64,000 bases of DNA, from assembly GCF_010727605.1 (NCBI RefSeq), contig NZ_AP022568.1:1860001-1924000 (forward strand). Direction: 5' to 3'. This DNA comes from Mycobacterium simiae (GTDB lineage Bacteria > Actinomycetota > Actinomycetes > Mycobacteriales > Mycobacteriaceae). How positions within the stretch are numbered: position 1 is the first letter of the stretch; each line of letters opens with the position of its first letter. Both the position numbers and the translations under genes were made by a program. The notes beneath the pieces are model-generated. The model worked only from the letters and a program-made list of their open reading frames with translations, had not been told where the DNA came from and searched no databases. Shown piece by piece: positions 17,722-28,442 of this stretch.

Positions 17722-18731
17722 GGTTTGTCGCCTCTCGATCGGTTGGTGTTCCGATCTGCCTGGCCTCCAGCATTGCGCACCGAGGTCTCCACGAGGGCGG
17801 TTCCGTCGGCTTCGCTGTCGAGCTTGCGCAAGATGAGACCTTCCCGTAATGCCCACGGGCAGATGTCCACCGTGTCGATCGCCAGCGCTCGCATGCTCGC
17901 CTCCGCCACCAACGCACCCGCCACGATCTGCGGTGCGCGCTCGGCGCTCACTCCTTCCAATTCGGCCCGGTCAGCGGTGGTCATCCTAGAGATGAAAGAT
18001 ATGAGTTGCCTGAGGCCGTTGGCCGTCAGTGTCCGTTTCACCCGTGGTCCGGCGGCCGACGGTGCCGCGCCCGTGAGCCGCGCCAACGACCGGAACGTCT
18101 TCGACGTCGCCACCGCGAGGTCGGGTCCGCCGGCCTCCAGCACGGCCACGCTGGCGTCGGCCAGCTCGGCGTCCAGCCAGTCGCGCAGCATCGCCACCCG
18201 GCGCCGGCCCGGCGGGTCGTCGGGCAGCCACTCCCGAGTCAACCGGCCCGCGCCCAGCGGCAGCGACAGCGCGACTTCGGGTTCCTCGTCGACGCCGCTG
18301 GATAGCTCTAACGAGCCGCCGCCGATGTCGAGGTTGATGATTCGCCCGGCGCTCCAGCCGTACCAGCGGCGCACCGCCAGGAAGGTCAGCCGCGACTCGT
18401 CCACGCCGGTCAGTACCCGCAGCTCGACACCGGTCTCCTTGCGGACCCGGCTGAGTACCTCGTCGGAGTTCTCGGCGTCGCGGACGGCCGAGGTGGCAAA
18501 CGCCATCAGCTCGGCGCACCCGGAGCTGAGCGCGATTTTGGCGAACTCGTCGATGGTGGAGATCAGTTTCTCGGCACCGCGCTTGGTGATCTTGCCGGAG
18601 CTATCGGTGGCCTCGGCCAACCGCAGAGTGGCCTTCGTCGAACTCATCGGCGTCGGGTGCCCCCCGCGGTGGGCATCGACCACCAACAGATGCACCGTGT
18701 TGCTGCCCACGTCAAGCACGCCTAATCGCAC
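17718..18731 (-). CDS. ppx1: Exopolyphosphatase / pppGpp phosphohydrolase family protein (Ppx1, Rv0496-like)
   Basis: A 337-residue member of the ASKHA-fold Ppx/GppA family. The N-terminal phosphate-binding loop is [15 protein letters not shown] and the second is [12 protein letters not shown]. The enzyme removes terminal phosphate from short-chain polyphosphate. The GTG at 18731 lies 7 bases after TAGTTT (minus strand 18744-18739), suggesting a leaderless message. It is divergent from the DUF3109-like gene, with 129 bases between start codons, and coupled to the downstream membrane protein. Confidence 0.88.
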   Translation of the reverse strand: MRLGVLDVGSNTVHLLVVDAHRGGHPTPMSSTKATLRLAEATDSSGKITKRGAEKLISTIDEFAKIALSSGCAELMAFATSAVRDAENSDEVLSRVRKETGVELRVLTGVDESRLTFLAVRRWYGWSAGRIINLDIGGGSLELSSGVDEEPEVALSLPLGAGRLTREWLPDDPPGRRRVAMLRDWLDAELADASVAVLEAGGPDLAVATSKTFRSLARLTGAAPSAAGPRVKRTLTANGLRQLISFISRMTTADRAELEGVSAERAPQIVAGALVAEASMRALAIDTVDICPWALREGLILRKLDSEADGTALVETSVRNAGGQADRNTNRSRGDKP

Positions 18732-18860
18732 GAAAACAAAACTAGCGGGACAGCGACACGGACCGGGTTGCGCCCCGGTCAGGAACAGCACATCGGCGAT
18801 GTCCAGGGCGGCGAGTGTCTGCGGCTCTGCCGCCGGGAATTTTGGTCTAACGTTGCATCC

Positions 18861-19646
18861 GTGCCGAATTCGCACCCGCAGCCAGGGCAAGAAGTGGAGT
18901 TGGATTTTGCCCGTGAATGGGTGGAGTTCTTCGATCCGGACAACCCCGAGCACCTCATCGCGGCCGATCTCACCTGGCTACTGTCCCGCTGGACCTGTGT
19001 GTTCGGCACGCCGGCCTGCCGCGGCACGGTGGCCGGACGCCCAGATGACGGATGTTGCTCGCACGGCGCCTTTTTGTCCGACGACGACGACCGCGCCCGG
19101 TTGGACGACGCCGTCAAACAGCTCACCGACGACGACTGGCAATTTCGCGAAAAAGGCTTGGGCCGCAAGGGCTACCTCGAACTCGACGAGCACGACGGCG
19201 AACCGGCGTATCGCACCCGCAAATACAAACAAGCGTGCATCTTCTTGAACCGGCCGGGGTTTGCCGGCGGCATCGGCTGCGCGCTGCACAGCAAGGCGCT
19301 CAAGTTGGGCGTGCCGCCCCTGACGATGAAACCCGATGTCTGCTGGCAACTGCCGATCCGGCGCAGCCAGGAGTGGATCACCCGGCCCGACGGCACCGAG
19401 ATCCTCAAGACCTGGGTCACCGAATACGACCGGCGCGGCTGGGGTTCCGGTGGCGCCGACTTGCACTGGTACTGCACGGGTGACCCGGGTGCACATGTCG
19501 GGGCCAAGCAGGTGTGGGAAAGCCTGGCCGACGAACTGGCCGAACTGCTCGGCGCCAAGGCGTACGCCGAACTGGCGGCAATGTGCAAGCGCCGCAGCCA
19601 ATTAGGCTTGATCGCCGTGCACCCGGCCACCCGCATCGCCGAGTAG
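18861..19646 (+). CDS. DUF3109-like cysteine-rich protein (Rv0495c-like)
   Basis: A 261-residue protein of unknown function. Conserved cysteines occur in [40 protein letters not shown] and PDVCWQLP, which could bind metal or an Fe-S cluster. The GTG start at 18861 follows TAACGT by 7 bases (18848-18853), fitting leaderless initiation. The gene is widely conserved in mycobacteria. It runs convergent with the FadR-type regulator, with 12 bases between stops. Confidence 0.8.
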   Translation: MPNSHPQPGQEVELDFAREWVEFFDPDNPEHLIAADLTWLLSRWTCVFGTPACRGTVAGRPDDGCCSHGAFLSDDDDRARLDDAVKQLTDDDWQFREKGLGRKGYLELDEHDGEPAYRTRKYKQACIFLNRPGFAGGIGCALHSKALKLGVPPLTMKPDVCWQLPIRRSQEWITRPDGTEILKTWVTEYDRRGWGSGGADLHWYCTGDPGAHVGAKQVWESLADELAELLGAKAYAELAAMCKRRSQLGLIAVHPATRIAE

Positions 19647-19658
19647 CCAAACGTTTCG

Positions 19659-20378
19659 TCAGGTGGCCTGCGAGCGGTAGGCCGCGACCATGCGCAGCCC
19701 GCTGGCCGTCAGGTATGTCTGGACGGCCGCGGCAGCCGCGGCGGCGTCGCGCGCCAGTACCGCCTCGGTGATCTCCCCCAGGTCGGCCAGCACGGGTTCC
19801 GGATCGTCGTAGGCGCGGGTGAGTTCGTGTTCCCGGCCGCCGAAGGCGTCGTCCACCCAGCGGTAGAGCAAGCCCAGGGCACGGTTGCGCGTGCCGTGGA
19901 TGAGCACGCGGAAGTAGGCCAGGTCGGCAGCTTGTAGTGCCCCGGCGCCGCGGGCGTCGCGCACCGCTGCCAACGCGTCCCGTAACGCCTCGTCACCTTC
20001 GGGCCCGGACCGTTGCGCCGCCAAACGGCCGATCAGCGGGCCGAGCGCGGCGCGGATCTCGAGCAGCTCGACCAGGAACTCGGGGCCCAATCTGCGGATC
20101 AGCGCCTCGACCACCGCCGGATGCGTCAGCTCTTGCGGGTCGCGCACCACATTGCCGCTGCCGTGGCGCGCCTCGATCAGGCCCATCTGCTGCAGCCGGG
20201 CCAGACCCTGCCGCAACGACGTGCGGTTGACGCCGAGCTGCTCGGCCAGCTCGCGTTCCGGCGGCAGCGCCGAGCCCGGCGGAAACGCACCGTCGAGGAT
20301 GGCGTCGGCGATCGAGGCGGTGATCTGCTCGTCCACCCGTTGGCGGTCTGGCGGCTGCAGCACATTTGACTGGTTCAT
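19659..20378 (-). CDS. GntR/FadR-family transcriptional regulator (Rv0494-like)
   Basis: A 239-residue regulator. The N-terminal winged HTH includes [20 protein letters not shown] and [20 protein letters not shown], typical of GntR proteins; the all-helical C-terminal domain is of FadR/FCD type. Its homologue binds fatty acyl-CoA and controls lipid genes. The ATG at 20378 is embedded in an inverted repeat that is probably its own operator. It is divergent from the 20430 operon, so it may control both directions. Confidence 0.87.
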   Translation of the reverse strand: MNQSNVLQPPDRQRVDEQITASIADAILDGAFPPGSALPPERELAEQLGVNRTSLRQGLARLQQMGLIEARHGSGNVVRDPQELTHPAVVEALIRRLGPEFLVELLEIRAALGPLIGRLAAQRSGPEGDEALRDALAAVRDARGAGALQAADLAYFRVLIHGTRNRALGLLYRWVDDAFGGREHELTRAYDDPEPVLADLGEITEAVLARDAAAAAAAVQTYLTASGLRMVAAYRSQAT

Positions 20379-20391
20379 TGGATCAACCAAT
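20371..20391. promoter_or_regulatory. Candidate operator of the FadR-type regulator
   Basis: TGGTT (20371-20375) and AACCA (20385-20389) form an inverted repeat over a 19-base near-palindrome. A second perfect repeat, ATTGG-N5-CCAAT, lies at 20377-20391. TGGT-ACCA half sites are typical of FadR-type operators. The site covers the start codon of the regulator and lies 39 bases upstream of the divergent operon, so autoregulation is likely. Confidence 0.5.
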
Positions 20392-20429
20392 ATAGTGGAC
20401 GGAACCGACAATGTGGTGGAGGCGAGGCT

Positions 20430-21380
20430 GTGGACGACGCGGATCGATCGGCGGCGGCCCCACGCTGGCAGGGGCAGGCAGGCCGGCTGGAGGTCTGGTA
20501 CGCCACCCTGTCGGACCCGCGGACCCGCGCGGGACTGTGGATCCATTGCGAGACGGTCGCACCGACCGGCGACCGCGCCCCCTATGCCCACGGCTGGGCC
20601 ACCTGGTTTCCGGCCGACGGCTCCCCCTACACCGAGCGTTTCGGCCCCGAGCCGGTCCAACCCGCCACCGGCGCGTGGTTCGATGCGGCCGGTGTCCGCG
20701 TCGCACCCGAAACACTGGTCGGACGGGCCGGGGCGCTGGCCTGGGACCTGTCCTGGAAGGACACCGGCGCGCCGTTGTGGACATTCCCCCGGCCGGTCTG
20801 GGAACGCGACCTGCTGCCCGGCGCCCAGGTCGTCCTCGCGCCCACCGCCGACTTCACCGGGTCGGTGACCATCGACGACGCCGCCGCGCCGATCGAGGGG
20901 TGGCGCGGCGGCGTTGCACACATCTACGGACACGGCAATGCCAAACGCTGGGGCTGGATTCATGCCGACCTCGGCGGCGGCGATGTCCTGGAGGTAGTCA
21001 CCGCGGTGTCCCACAAGCCGGGGCTGCGACGACTCCCGCCGCTCGCTTTCGTCCGCTTCCGAATTGACGGAAAGGATTGGCCCGCAAGCATTTTGCCCTC
21101 GATTCGGATGCGCACGACGCTGGGGCTGCAGCACTGGCAGCTGGAAGGGCGGATCGGCCGTAGCCGGGTACTCATCCGCGTCGACCAGCCGCCGCAGCGT
21201 TGCGTGAGCCTGGGTTACACCGACCCCGACGGCGGCGCGGCGGTGTGCACCAACACCGAGCAGGCTGACGTCTATGTCGAGATCGACGACCGCCGGTGGA
21301 CGGCACTGGGCACCGGCCACGCCGAAGTGGGGCTGCGTGGCCACGAGGCACCCGAAATCAACGAAAGGATCCCGATGTGA
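20430..21380 (+). CDS. Conserved protein of unknown function (Rv0493c-like)
   Basis: A 316-residue soluble protein rich in beta-strand and tryptophan-containing segments ([43 protein letters not shown]). The pattern resembles lipocalin-like or tocopherol-cyclase-type barrels, but I am not sure of the family. GGAGG at 20418-20422 lies 7 bases before the GTG at 20430, fixing the start. It overlaps the next gene in GTGA, forming an operon with a small protein and a GMC oxidoreductase under the FadR-type operator. A role in hydrophobic substrate handling is plausible but unproven. Confidence 0.7.
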   Translation: MDDADRSAAAPRWQGQAGRLEVWYATLSDPRTRAGLWIHCETVAPTGDRAPYAHGWATWFPADGSPYTERFGPEPVQPATGAWFDAAGVRVAPETLVGRAGALAWDLSWKDTGAPLWTFPRPVWERDLLPGAQVVLAPTADFTGSVTIDDAAAPIEGWRGGVAHIYGHGNAKRWGWIHADLGGGDVLEVVTAVSHKPGLRRLPPLAFVRFRIDGKDWPASILPSIRMRTTLGLQHWQLEGRIGRSRVLIRVDQPPQRCVSLGYTDPDGGAAVCTNTEQADVYVEIDDRRWTALGTGHAEVGLRGHEAPEINERIPM

Positions 21381-21706
21381 GCTTTCTTCTAGACCCGCCC
21401 CTACTGGTGGTGTCCGGGATGTTGATCGAGCGGCAACTGCCAGCGGATCGCCGCGATGTCGCCGAAGCCGCCACGCTCGGGGTCTTCTTCGGCGGATCGT
21501 TCGGGCTGTACCACAACGTGCCCGGACTGGGCGTGCTGTGGCGGCCGTTCCGTGCCCGCAACGGTCGCGACTTCATGTGGAACAGCGGGGTTTTCGGCGT
21601 CGCCACCGAACCGGCCGGCTGGAAGCTGCACGCGGTGGCCGGAGGCATCTTCGCGACCTACCCGTTCTTCATCAAATGGGGCCGCCGGCTCGGGCGTTTG
21701 CTATGA
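21377..21706 (+). CDS. Small conserved protein (Rv0492A-like)
   Basis: A 109-residue protein with hydrophobic segments ([16 protein letters not shown] and [15 protein letters not shown]) separated by polar residues; it may be membrane-associated. I do not recognise a domain. The GTG start overlaps the stop of the upstream gene, with AAAGGA nearby, and its own stop overlaps the ATG of the GMC oxidoreductase. This tight coupling suggests it works with that enzyme. Confidence 0.75.
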   Translation: MSFLLDPPLLVVSGMLIERQLPADRRDVAEAATLGVFFGGSFGLYHNVPGLGVLWRPFRARNGRDFMWNSGVFGVATEPAGWKLHAVAGGIFATYPFFIKWGRRLGRLL

Positions 21707-23565
21707 GCCGGGCGCGGTCGGCGTTGTTCGCGTTCGGCAGCGCGCTGCTGCCCGAGGAACACGGCGGCCCGCCATCGAGTCAACTGGCCGACCGCGTCGA
21801 GCGCTATCTCACCCAGTTGCCCGCCACGACACGGCTGGCGGTGCGGGCCGGACTGCTGGGCGTGAACGCGGCGAGCTACCTCACCACCGGTCGTCCGCTG
21901 TCGCGCCTCGACCCCGGCCGGCGCGATCAAGTGCTGCACCGACTCGGCGGGCTCAGCCTGGACGCCGGAGTCGCCATCGAAGCCTTTAAGGCTATCGTGT
22001 TGCTCGCCAACGGCGCCGATACCTTTGCACCAGAATTACTTTCGCGTGCCCAGGCACGAGATTCGGCACGACCCGACGCGCCGTTGACGGTCATTTCGTC
22101 GGCCGATAGCCGCTCTGTCATCACCGCCGATGCGGTGATCGTCGGATCCGGCGCCGGCGGGGCCATGGTGGCCCGCACCCTGGCGCGAGCCGGCCTGGAC
22201 ACCGTGGTCCTCGAGGAGGGACGCCGGTGGACAGTCGCGGAATTCCGCACCACGCACCCGATGGACCGCTACGCCGGGCTGTACCGCGGCGCCGGCGCCA
22301 CCGTCGCGCTGGGCCGCCCCTCCATCATCACGCCCATCGGTCGGGCAGTCGGCGGCACCACCGTGGTGAACTCCGGAACATGTTTCCGCCCACCGGATTC
22401 CGTGCAACGTCGCTGGTACGGCCAATACGGTCTCGCCCTGGCCGACCCGGACCGGCTGACCCCGCATCTCGAAGAAGTCGAGCGCACCCTGCAGGTTGCG
22501 CCGGTGCCTCTGCAGATCATGGGCCGCAACGGACACCTACTGCTGGACGCCGCGGCAACACTGGGCTGGGACGCCGCGCCCATCCCCCGCAATGCACCGG
22601 GATGCGGGGGCTGTTGCCAATGCGCGATCGGCTGCCCGCGCAACGCCAAGTTCGGCGTGCACCTCAATGCGCTGCCGCAGGCCTGCGCCGCGGGTGCGCG
22701 GATCATTACGCGGGCCCGCGTCGAGCGGGTGCTGCACCACGACGGTCGCGCCCGCGGTGTGCGGGCCCGTCGACCCGACGGCACCGCGATCGACATCCTC
22801 GCCGACACCGTCGTCGTGTCGGCCGGCGCTACCGAAACACCGGTTCTGTTGCGCCGCAGCGGGCTTGGCGCGCACCCGCGCCTTGGGCGAAACCTTGCGC
22901 TGCATCCCGCGACGGTGCTCGCGGGCCGATTCGACGACGACGTCCTAGCCTGGCGCGGCGTACTGCAGAGCGCCGCCGTGCACCAGTTTCACGAGTCGGA
23001 CGGGGTGCTGATCGAAGCCACCTCGACACCACCCGGCATGGGCTCGATGATCTACCCCGGGTACGGCGCCCAGCTGCTCAGGTGGCTCGACCGAGCGCCT
23101 CAAGTCGCGACGTTCGGCGCCATGATCGCCGATCGCGGGGTCGGCTCCGTTTCCTCGGTGCGCGGCCAACCGGTGATGCGCTACAACATCGCCCGGGCAG
23201 ACCTCGCCAAGCTGACGATCGCGGTCGAGGCCATGGGCCGACTCTTGTTCGCGGCAGGAGCCGTTGAGGTGCTCACCGGCTTACCCGGGGCGATGACCGT
23301 GGCGTCGCTGCCCGCGTTGCGTGAGGCGCTGAGCCGCAGCGACCCGCGACGCCTGCACCTGGCCGCCTTTCACCCGACCGGTACGGCGGCCGCCGGCGCC
23401 GACCCGCAGGCTTGCCCCGTCGATCAGTGCGGACGGCTCCGCGGCGTCGACGGTGTGTGGGTGGCCGATGCGTCGATCCTGCCCAGCTGCCCGGAGGTGA
23501 ATCCGCAGCTGTCGATCATGGCGCTGGCATTGGCGGTGGCCGGTGAGGTGGTCGGCGCGCGCTGA
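21703..23565 (+). CDS. GMC-family FAD-dependent oxidoreductase (Rv0492c-like)
   Basis: A 620-residue flavoprotein. The FAD-binding motif AVIVGSGAGGAMVARTLARA lies near residues 143-162. A cysteine-rich segment near residue 305 (GCGGCCQCAIGCPRNAK) resembles that of long-chain alcohol oxidases, and the C-terminal HPTGTAAAGADP plus VADASILPSCPEVNPQ complete the GMC signature. About 110 helical residues precede the FAD motif. Likely substrates are long-chain alcohols, sterols or similar lipids. The ATGA overlap with the small upstream gene supports an operon under FadR-type control. It converges on regX3, 5 bases away. Confidence 0.85.
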   Translation: MSRARSALFAFGSALLPEEHGGPPSSQLADRVERYLTQLPATTRLAVRAGLLGVNAASYLTTGRPLSRLDPGRRDQVLHRLGGLSLDAGVAIEAFKAIVLLANGADTFAPELLSRAQARDSARPDAPLTVISSADSRSVITADAVIVGSGAGGAMVARTLARAGLDTVVLEEGRRWTVAEFRTTHPMDRYAGLYRGAGATVALGRPSIITPIGRAVGGTTVVNSGTCFRPPDSVQRRWYGQYGLALADPDRLTPHLEEVERTLQVAPVPLQIMGRNGHLLLDAAATLGWDAAPIPRNAPGCGGCCQCAIGCPRNAKFGVHLNALPQACAAGARIITRARVERVLHHDGRARGVRARRPDGTAIDILADTVVVSAGATETPVLLRRSGLGAHPRLGRNLALHPATVLAGRFDDDVLAWRGVLQSAAVHQFHESDGVLIEATSTPPGMGSMIYPGYGAQLLRWLDRAPQVATFGAMIADRGVGSVSSVRGQPVMRYNIARADLAKLTIAVEAMGRLLFAAGAVEVLTGLPGAMTVASLPALREALSRSDPRRLHLAAFHPTGTAAAGADPQACPVDQCGRLRGVDGVWVADASILPSCPEVNPQLSIMALALAVAGEVVGAR

Positions 23566-23570
23566 GCCGC

Positions 23571-24254
23571 CTAGCCTTCGAGCTTGTAGCCCAGCCCGCG
23601 CACGGTCACCAGGTGCACCGGATTGGCGGGGTCGGCTTCGATCTTGGATCGCAGCCGCTTGACGTGGACGTCGAGCGTCTTGGTGTCCCCGACGTAATCA
23701 GCGCCCCAGACCCGATCGATCAGCTGCCCCCGGGTGAGCACCCGGCCACTGTTGCGCATCAGATATTCGAGTAGATCAAATTCCTTGAGCGGCAAAGTAA
23801 TTGTGTCACCGTTGACCGACACCACGTGCCGCTCCACGTCCATCCGCACCGGCCCGGACTCCAAAACGCCGTCGCTGATCTCGGAGTCGTCGTCGCCGCC
23901 CCGGCGCAGCACCGCCCGAATCCGCGCGATGAGCTCGCGAGCCGAATACGGCTTGGTCACGTAGTCGTCGGCGCCCAGCTCCAGGCCGACCACCTTGTCG
24001 ATCTCACTGTCGCGGGCTGTCACCATGATCACCGGCACGCCGGAGCGCGACCGCAGCTGCTTACACACGTCGGTGCCGGACATGCCGGGCAGCATCAGAT
24101 CCAGCAGCACGATGTCGGCGCCGGCCCGGTCGAACTCGGCGAGCGCCGCCTGCCCATCGGTCACCACGGTGGCCTCAAAGCCCTCCTTGCGAAGCAGAAA
24201 AGCGAGCGGGTCGGCCAGCGACTCCTCGTCTTCCACGATCAGCACGCTGGTCAT
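23571..24254 (-). CDS. regX3: Two-component response regulator RegX3
   Basis: A 227-residue OmpR/PhoB-type regulator. The receiver domain (1-120) has the phospho-acceptor D52 in LLDLMLPGMSG, K101 in YVTKPYSA, and the acidic pocket VEDEE. The C-terminal winged helix (about 130-225) includes PLKEFDLLEYLMRNSGRVLT and TVRGLGYKLEG. RegX3 responds to phosphate limitation with SenX3, controlling phosphate uptake and ESX-5 secretion in other mycobacteria. It follows senX3 by 46 bases. Confidence 0.96.
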   Translation of the reverse strand: MTSVLIVEDEESLADPLAFLLRKEGFEATVVTDGQAALAEFDRAGADIVLLDLMLPGMSGTDVCKQLRSRSGVPVIMVTARDSEIDKVVGLELGADDYVTKPYSARELIARIRAVLRRGGDDDSEISDGVLESGPVRMDVERHVVSVNGDTITLPLKEFDLLEYLMRNSGRVLTRGQLIDRVWGADYVGDTKTLDVHVKRLRSKIEADPANPVHLVTVRGLGYKLEG

Positions 24255-24300
24255 CGGGGGTGCTCCTCACCTTTTCGCCTTGCCTCGTCATGCACGCGGG

Positions 24301-25530
24301 TCATCGACTCAGTTCTTCCTCTCGTTGGGACCTGCTGGGCCGCGCCTCGCGAGCCCGGGGTTGCTCGGGTTCTTCGTCGCCGGCGCTGTCGCGATAAGCC
24401 GGGATGGACAACGTGAACGTCGACCCGGTTCCCGGCTTGCTCCACACGCCGATGCTGCCGTCGTGATTGGCGGCAACGTGTTTGACGATCGCCAACCCCA
24501 GCCCACTGCCGCCGGTGGCTCGCGAACGCGCCTTGTCCCCCCGGAAAAACCGCTCGAAGACTCGCTCCTGGTCCTCTAACGCAATCCCGATTCCGCGGTC
24601 GGTGACCGCAATCTCGATGTTGTCGCCGCGGCGGCGGCGGCTGATCGACACCGGCGAGCCCGCAGGCGAATAGGCGATCGCATTGGAGACCAAATTGGCC
24701 AGCGCCGTCACCAACAGTGTTTGGTCCCCCAGCACCCGCAACCCCGTAGGCGCGTCGGTGCGAACCTCGATCTTGGCATTGTCGGCTGCCACCTTGTGCC
24801 GCGCGATCGCTTCGGATACAACGGTATCGACGTCGACAGCGGTGACATTGGGCAACCGTTCCGCACCCTGCAGCCTGGACAGCTCGATGAGCTCGGCAAC
24901 CATGTCCCCCAGCCGGTTTGCCTCGATGAGTACCTTTTCGGCGAACCGGCGCACGGTTTCGGAGTCGTCCGCCGACGCCAACAATGCCTCGGCGAGCAGG
25001 GCCATGGCACCGACCGGGGTCTTGAGTTCGTGGCTGACATTGGCCACGAAGTCGCGCCTGGTCGCCTCCATACGCGCATAGTCGGATTGGTCGTGCACAA
25101 AGACCACCGCGAACCTGCGGTCTTCCTCGCTGAGCAGCCGGGCCTGCCCATGTACCGAAATCCCCGACCGGCCGGCGGCGGCACGTTTGGCGGGTTGCAG
25201 ATCGAACTCAATCTCCTCGCCGTCGAGCGCCAGCTGCGCCGCGTCCCACGCTTCGTCGTCGAGCTGGCGGTCGCGCACCAGGCCCAATTCCTTGGCCCGT
25301 TGGTTGAGGTAGACCACGTCGCGATGGGAATCCACCACAGCCGCGCCTAACGGCATCAGCGTGACGATTTGCTGCAGCATCTCTGCGACGGTGATACCGG
25401 TCGATTCGGTCGTCGCTCGCTGCCTGCGGCGCACCACCCGTGCGGACAATCGAGTGCCGGCCGCCACACCAACGGCCAGCGCAAGCACTGACAAGACCCC
25501 GGCCAGCAACAGCGCCGAGAACACGGTCAC
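24301..25530 (-). CDS. senX3: Two-component sensor histidine kinase SenX3
   Basis: A 409-residue membrane kinase with an N-terminal hydrophobic segment (residues 3-25), a PAS-like region, the dimerisation box [14 protein letters not shown] with phospho-accepting H167, and an HATPase domain with [13 protein letters not shown]. The GTG start at 25530 lies 7 bases after TAGGAT (minus strand 25543-25538), fitting a leaderless mRNA. A single GTTCACC-like half site lies upstream at 25557-25551 on the minus strand, reminiscent of RegX3 sites, but no second half was found. Confidence 0.95.
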   Translation of the reverse strand: MTVFSALLLAGVLSVLALAVGVAAGTRLSARVVRRRQRATTESTGITVAEMLQQIVTLMPLGAAVVDSHRDVVYLNQRAKELGLVRDRQLDDEAWDAAQLALDGEEIEFDLQPAKRAAAGRSGISVHGQARLLSEEDRRFAVVFVHDQSDYARMEATRRDFVANVSHELKTPVGAMALLAEALLASADDSETVRRFAEKVLIEANRLGDMVAELIELSRLQGAERLPNVTAVDVDTVVSEAIARHKVAADNAKIEVRTDAPTGLRVLGDQTLLVTALANLVSNAIAYSPAGSPVSISRRRRGDNIEIAVTDRGIGIALEDQERVFERFFRGDKARSRATGGSGLGLAIVKHVAANHDGSIGVWSKPGTGSTFTLSIPAYRDSAGDEEPEQPRAREARPSRSQREEELSR

Positions 25531-25694
25531 GAACGAAATCCTACAAATCTGGTGAACGCAGCCCTAGCGGAACGAGGCCAAAATCGGACAAGTCACAACT
25601 TGCGTAACAGGTGTTCTACCGCCGTTCACGCGATGTTTGGCTAACGAGTGATTCCCGCGCAACGCCGGCGGTCGGCGATGCCGCTGGTCGAAGC

Positions 25695-26444
25695 CTACCG
25701 GCTACCCTGGTTGGCTACCGCGGCCGCGCCGGCGGCGGCCGCATCCGGGTCGAGATAGGTACCGCCCGGCACCACCGGACGCAGGTCGGCGTCCAGGTCG
25801 TAGCGCAGCGGAATGCCGGTGGGAATGTTCAGCCCGGGGATCTGTTCGTCGGAAATCTGATCGAGGTGCTTGACCAGCGCCCGCAGCGAGTTTCCGTGCG
25901 CGACGATCAGCACCGTCCGCCCGACCCGCAGATCCGGGACGATGACGTCGGTGAAGTAGGGCAGGAACCGCACCACCACGTCGGCCAGGCATTCGGTGAG
26001 CGGGCCGCCGCCGATGTCGGCATAACGCGGGTCGGCGTCCTGGCTGTATTTGCTGCCCTTCTCGATGGGCGGCGGCGGAGTGTCGTAACTGCGCCGCCAG
26101 GCCATGAATTGGTCGTCGCCGTAGCGCGCCTTGGTTTCGGCCTTGTCCAGGCCTTGCAATGCGCCATAGTGGCGCTCGTTGAGCCGCCAGCTGCGATGTA
26201 CCGGGATCCATAGCCGATCCGCGGTATCCAGCGCCAGGTGGGCCGTGGTGATCGCGCGGCGCAACAACGACGTATACAGCACGTCGGGCAGCAAATTGTG
26301 TTCGGTCAGCAGCTCGCCGCTACGCACCGCCTCGGCCCGGCCCTTCTCGGTGAGGCCGACGTCGACCCATCCGGTGAACAGGTTCAGCGAGTTCCATTCG
26401 CTCTCGCCGTGGCGAAGTAATACCAGCGTCGCGGTGTCAGCCAT
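25695..26444 (-). CDS. gpmA: 2,3-bisphosphoglycerate-dependent phosphoglycerate mutase
   Basis: A 249-residue glycolytic enzyme (gpm1). The phospho-histidine is H12 in [10 protein letters not shown]; the second histidine is in [16 protein letters not shown]. It interconverts 3- and 2-phosphoglycerate in the cytosol. The start ATG at 26444 is clear. It lies 164 bases upstream of senX3 and 23 bases after the YbjN-like gene, probably forming an mshA-YbjN-gpmA run. Confidence 0.96.
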   Translation of the reverse strand: MADTATLVLLRHGESEWNSLNLFTGWVDVGLTEKGRAEAVRSGELLTEHNLLPDVLYTSLLRRAITTAHLALDTADRLWIPVHRSWRLNERHYGALQGLDKAETKARYGDDQFMAWRRSYDTPPPPIEKGSKYSQDADPRYADIGGGPLTECLADVVVRFLPYFTDVIVPDLRVGRTVLIVAHGNSLRALVKHLDQISDEQIPGLNIPTGIPLRYDLDADLRPVVPGGTYLDPDAAAAGAAAVANQGSR

Positions 26445-26467
26445 GCGGTCAGTCTCTCACGCATCAA

Positions 26468-26998
26468 CTAACGGTCGTCATCCTCGATCAGGTGGGTGAA
26501 AGCTTCCAGATTCTTCAGCGACTCCCCCCGCGAGACGCGCCAGTCCCACTCTTTTTGGATCGAGGACCGAAAGCCTAGTTCCAGCAAGGTGTTGAAGTCC
26601 GAGTCCACCGCTTCCAGGACCTGCCCGAGCACGCGGTCGATCTCCTCGGCGTCTACCGATGCCAGCGACATCCGCCCCACCAGATAGATGTCGCCGACGT
26701 TGTCGAGTGTGTACGCGACGCCGTAGAGCCGTCGATTGCGCTTTAACAGGAACCGGTAGACGCCCTCGTGATTTTCGTCGGGCTTTCGGCACACGAACGC
26801 CTCGACGCGCACCGAGTGCTCACCGATGCTCAAGATGGTGTTGGTCTTGAGCCTGCGCTCGCCGGGCAGCTCCACGACCAGGCCGGGCAAACCCCCATGT
26901 GCCCCTTGATGTTTCGAATACGTCAGATCGCTGGCCTGTAGGGCCCGCTCAATCACCTGTTGGACCGCCGCCGTCACTAGCGCCGCTCCAGGCCGCAT
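26468..26998 (-). CDS. YbjN-domain protein (Rv0487-like)
   Basis: A protein of about 176 residues with the YbjN/type III secretion chaperone-like fold: LKTNTILSIGEHSVRVEAFV, YRFLLKRNRRLYGVAYTLD and DIYLVGRMSL. Such proteins often act as chaperones or regulators, with no known enzyme activity. The ATG at 26998 is used; a GTG at 26977, preceded by GGAG, is an equally good choice. It starts 43 bases beyond the mshA stop. Function is unknown. Confidence 0.75.
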   Translation of the reverse strand: MRPGAALVTAAVQQVIERALQASDLTYSKHQGAHGGLPGLVVELPGERRLKTNTILSIGEHSVRVEAFVCRKPDENHEGVYRFLLKRNRRLYGVAYTLDNVGDIYLVGRMSLASVDAEEIDRVLGQVLEAVDSDFNTLLELGFRSSIQKEWDWRVSRGESLKNLEAFTHLIEDDDR

Positions 26999-27041
26999 CG
27001 CGGCGCCTCGTCGAACATGCGGTGGCTGCGGCTTCTGCGGC

Positions 27042-28382
27042 TCATGCGCCGACCCCCTGGCGCGGAGTCCACCGGCGTGGTTTGCGCGCCGCCGCACGAT
27101 CCAGCGTCACGCTGACCCGGCGCTGCCGGGCGGTGCCGAAATCGCCGATGGCCCGCCGGTAACTGGCCAGCAGCGAGTCGGTGGTGTTCTCCCAGGAGAA
27201 CGTCGCGGCGTGCGCCGCGGCGGCCCGGCTCATCGCCTTACCTCGCGGGGTACCGTCCAGGGCCAGCACTTCGTCGAGCGCCTGCGCCCAGTCGTCGACG
27301 TCGTGACCGGTCACCAGCGAGCCGGTGACGCCGTCGCGCACGGCCACCGGCAAGCCCCCGACCGCGGCGGCCACCACCGGCGTGCCACAGGCCTGCGCCT
27401 CCACGGCGACCAAACCGAACGACTCCGAATAGCTGGGCACCGCAACAAGATTCGCGGCGTGAAACAGGGTGGCGAGGGCCTCGCGGGACTGCGGCGGCAG
27501 GAATGTCACCCGATCCGTGATGCCGAGGTCGCCGGCCAGGCGCACCAGCCCGTCCGGGGTTGCTAAACCGCTGCCCGACGGCCCACCGGCGACCACGATC
27601 CGCACCCCCGGCAGTTTCGCCGCCGCCCGCAGCACGATGTCGGGTGCTTTCAGCGGTTGGATGCGTCCGACGAACGCGACGATCGGTTCGTCGAGCGCAA
27701 ACCCCAGCGCAGCCCGGGCGGCGCGGCGATCACCGGGGCGGAACACCTGCAGGTCCACGCCGGGATGAACGACGTCGATCGCCTCGGGGTTCGCGTGGTG
27801 AATCGAGATTAATTGCTGCGCCTCGTCGTCGGTGTTGACGATCAGCCGGTCCGCCTCGTCCACCACCTGCTGCTCACCCACCGCGCGCAGCGGAGGCTCG
27901 GGCGAGTCGCCGACGGCCAGTGCCGCGTTTTTCACCGCCGCAAGGGTGTGCGCGGTGTGCACCAGCGGCACCGCCCACCGGTCCCGGGCCAGCCAGCCGA
28001 CCTGCCCGGAGAGCCAGTAGTGCGAGTGCACGATGTCGTAGTAACCGGCGTCATGCGACGCTTCGGCGCGCAGCACCCCGGCCGCGAACGCACACAGCTG
28101 GGTGGGCAGATCGTATTTGTCCAGGCCCTCGAACGGCCCCGCCACCACGTTGCGTACCAGCACGCCGGGCTCAACCTCCACGACCGGCGGGTCGGCCGAG
28201 GCGGTGGCACGGGTAAAGATTTCGACCTCGATACCCCGCCTGGCTAGGTGCAATGCACTTTGCAGCACGTACACATTCATCCCGCCGGCGTCGCCGGTGC
28301 CGGGCTGCGCCAGGGGGGACGTGTGCACTGCTAACAGCGCGACCCGGCGCGGATTGTTTCGGAGGACCTCGTCGTGCCGCAC
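27042..28382 (-). CDS. mshA: D-inositol-3-phosphate glycosyltransferase MshA
   Basis: A 446-residue GT4 glycosyltransferase making the first mycothiol intermediate from UDP-GlcNAc and inositol-3-phosphate. Diagnostic segments are [19 protein letters not shown] at the N-terminus, [33 protein letters not shown], and the ExxxxxxE-type motif [19 protein letters not shown]. The GTG at 28382 has GAAAGA upstream. The N-terminal extension seen in some homologues is shorter here. It is followed by the YbjN-like gene and gpmA. Confidence 0.95.
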   Translation of the reverse strand: MRHDEVLRNNPRRVALLAVHTSPLAQPGTGDAGGMNVYVLQSALHLARRGIEVEIFTRATASADPPVVEVEPGVLVRNVVAGPFEGLDKYDLPTQLCAFAAGVLRAEASHDAGYYDIVHSHYWLSGQVGWLARDRWAVPLVHTAHTLAAVKNAALAVGDSPEPPLRAVGEQQVVDEADRLIVNTDDEAQQLISIHHANPEAIDVVHPGVDLQVFRPGDRRAARAALGFALDEPIVAFVGRIQPLKAPDIVLRAAAKLPGVRIVVAGGPSGSGLATPDGLVRLAGDLGITDRVTFLPPQSREALATLFHAANLVAVPSYSESFGLVAVEAQACGTPVVAAAVGGLPVAVRDGVTGSLVTGHDVDDWAQALDEVLALDGTPRGKAMSRAAAAHAATFSWENTTDSLLASYRRAIGDFGTARQRRVSVTLDRAAARKPRRWTPRQGVGA

Positions 28383-28442
28383 TCTTTCATCTTTACAGCA
28401 CGGCTCGAGCGGCAGCCCACGCGCGCGGCGCGGCTGTCCGTG

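Noticed and set aside
25531..25694. A paired RegX3 binding site upstream of senX3
   Set aside because: Only one GTTCACC half site was found at 25551-25557; the expected second copy at the usual spacing was not seen.
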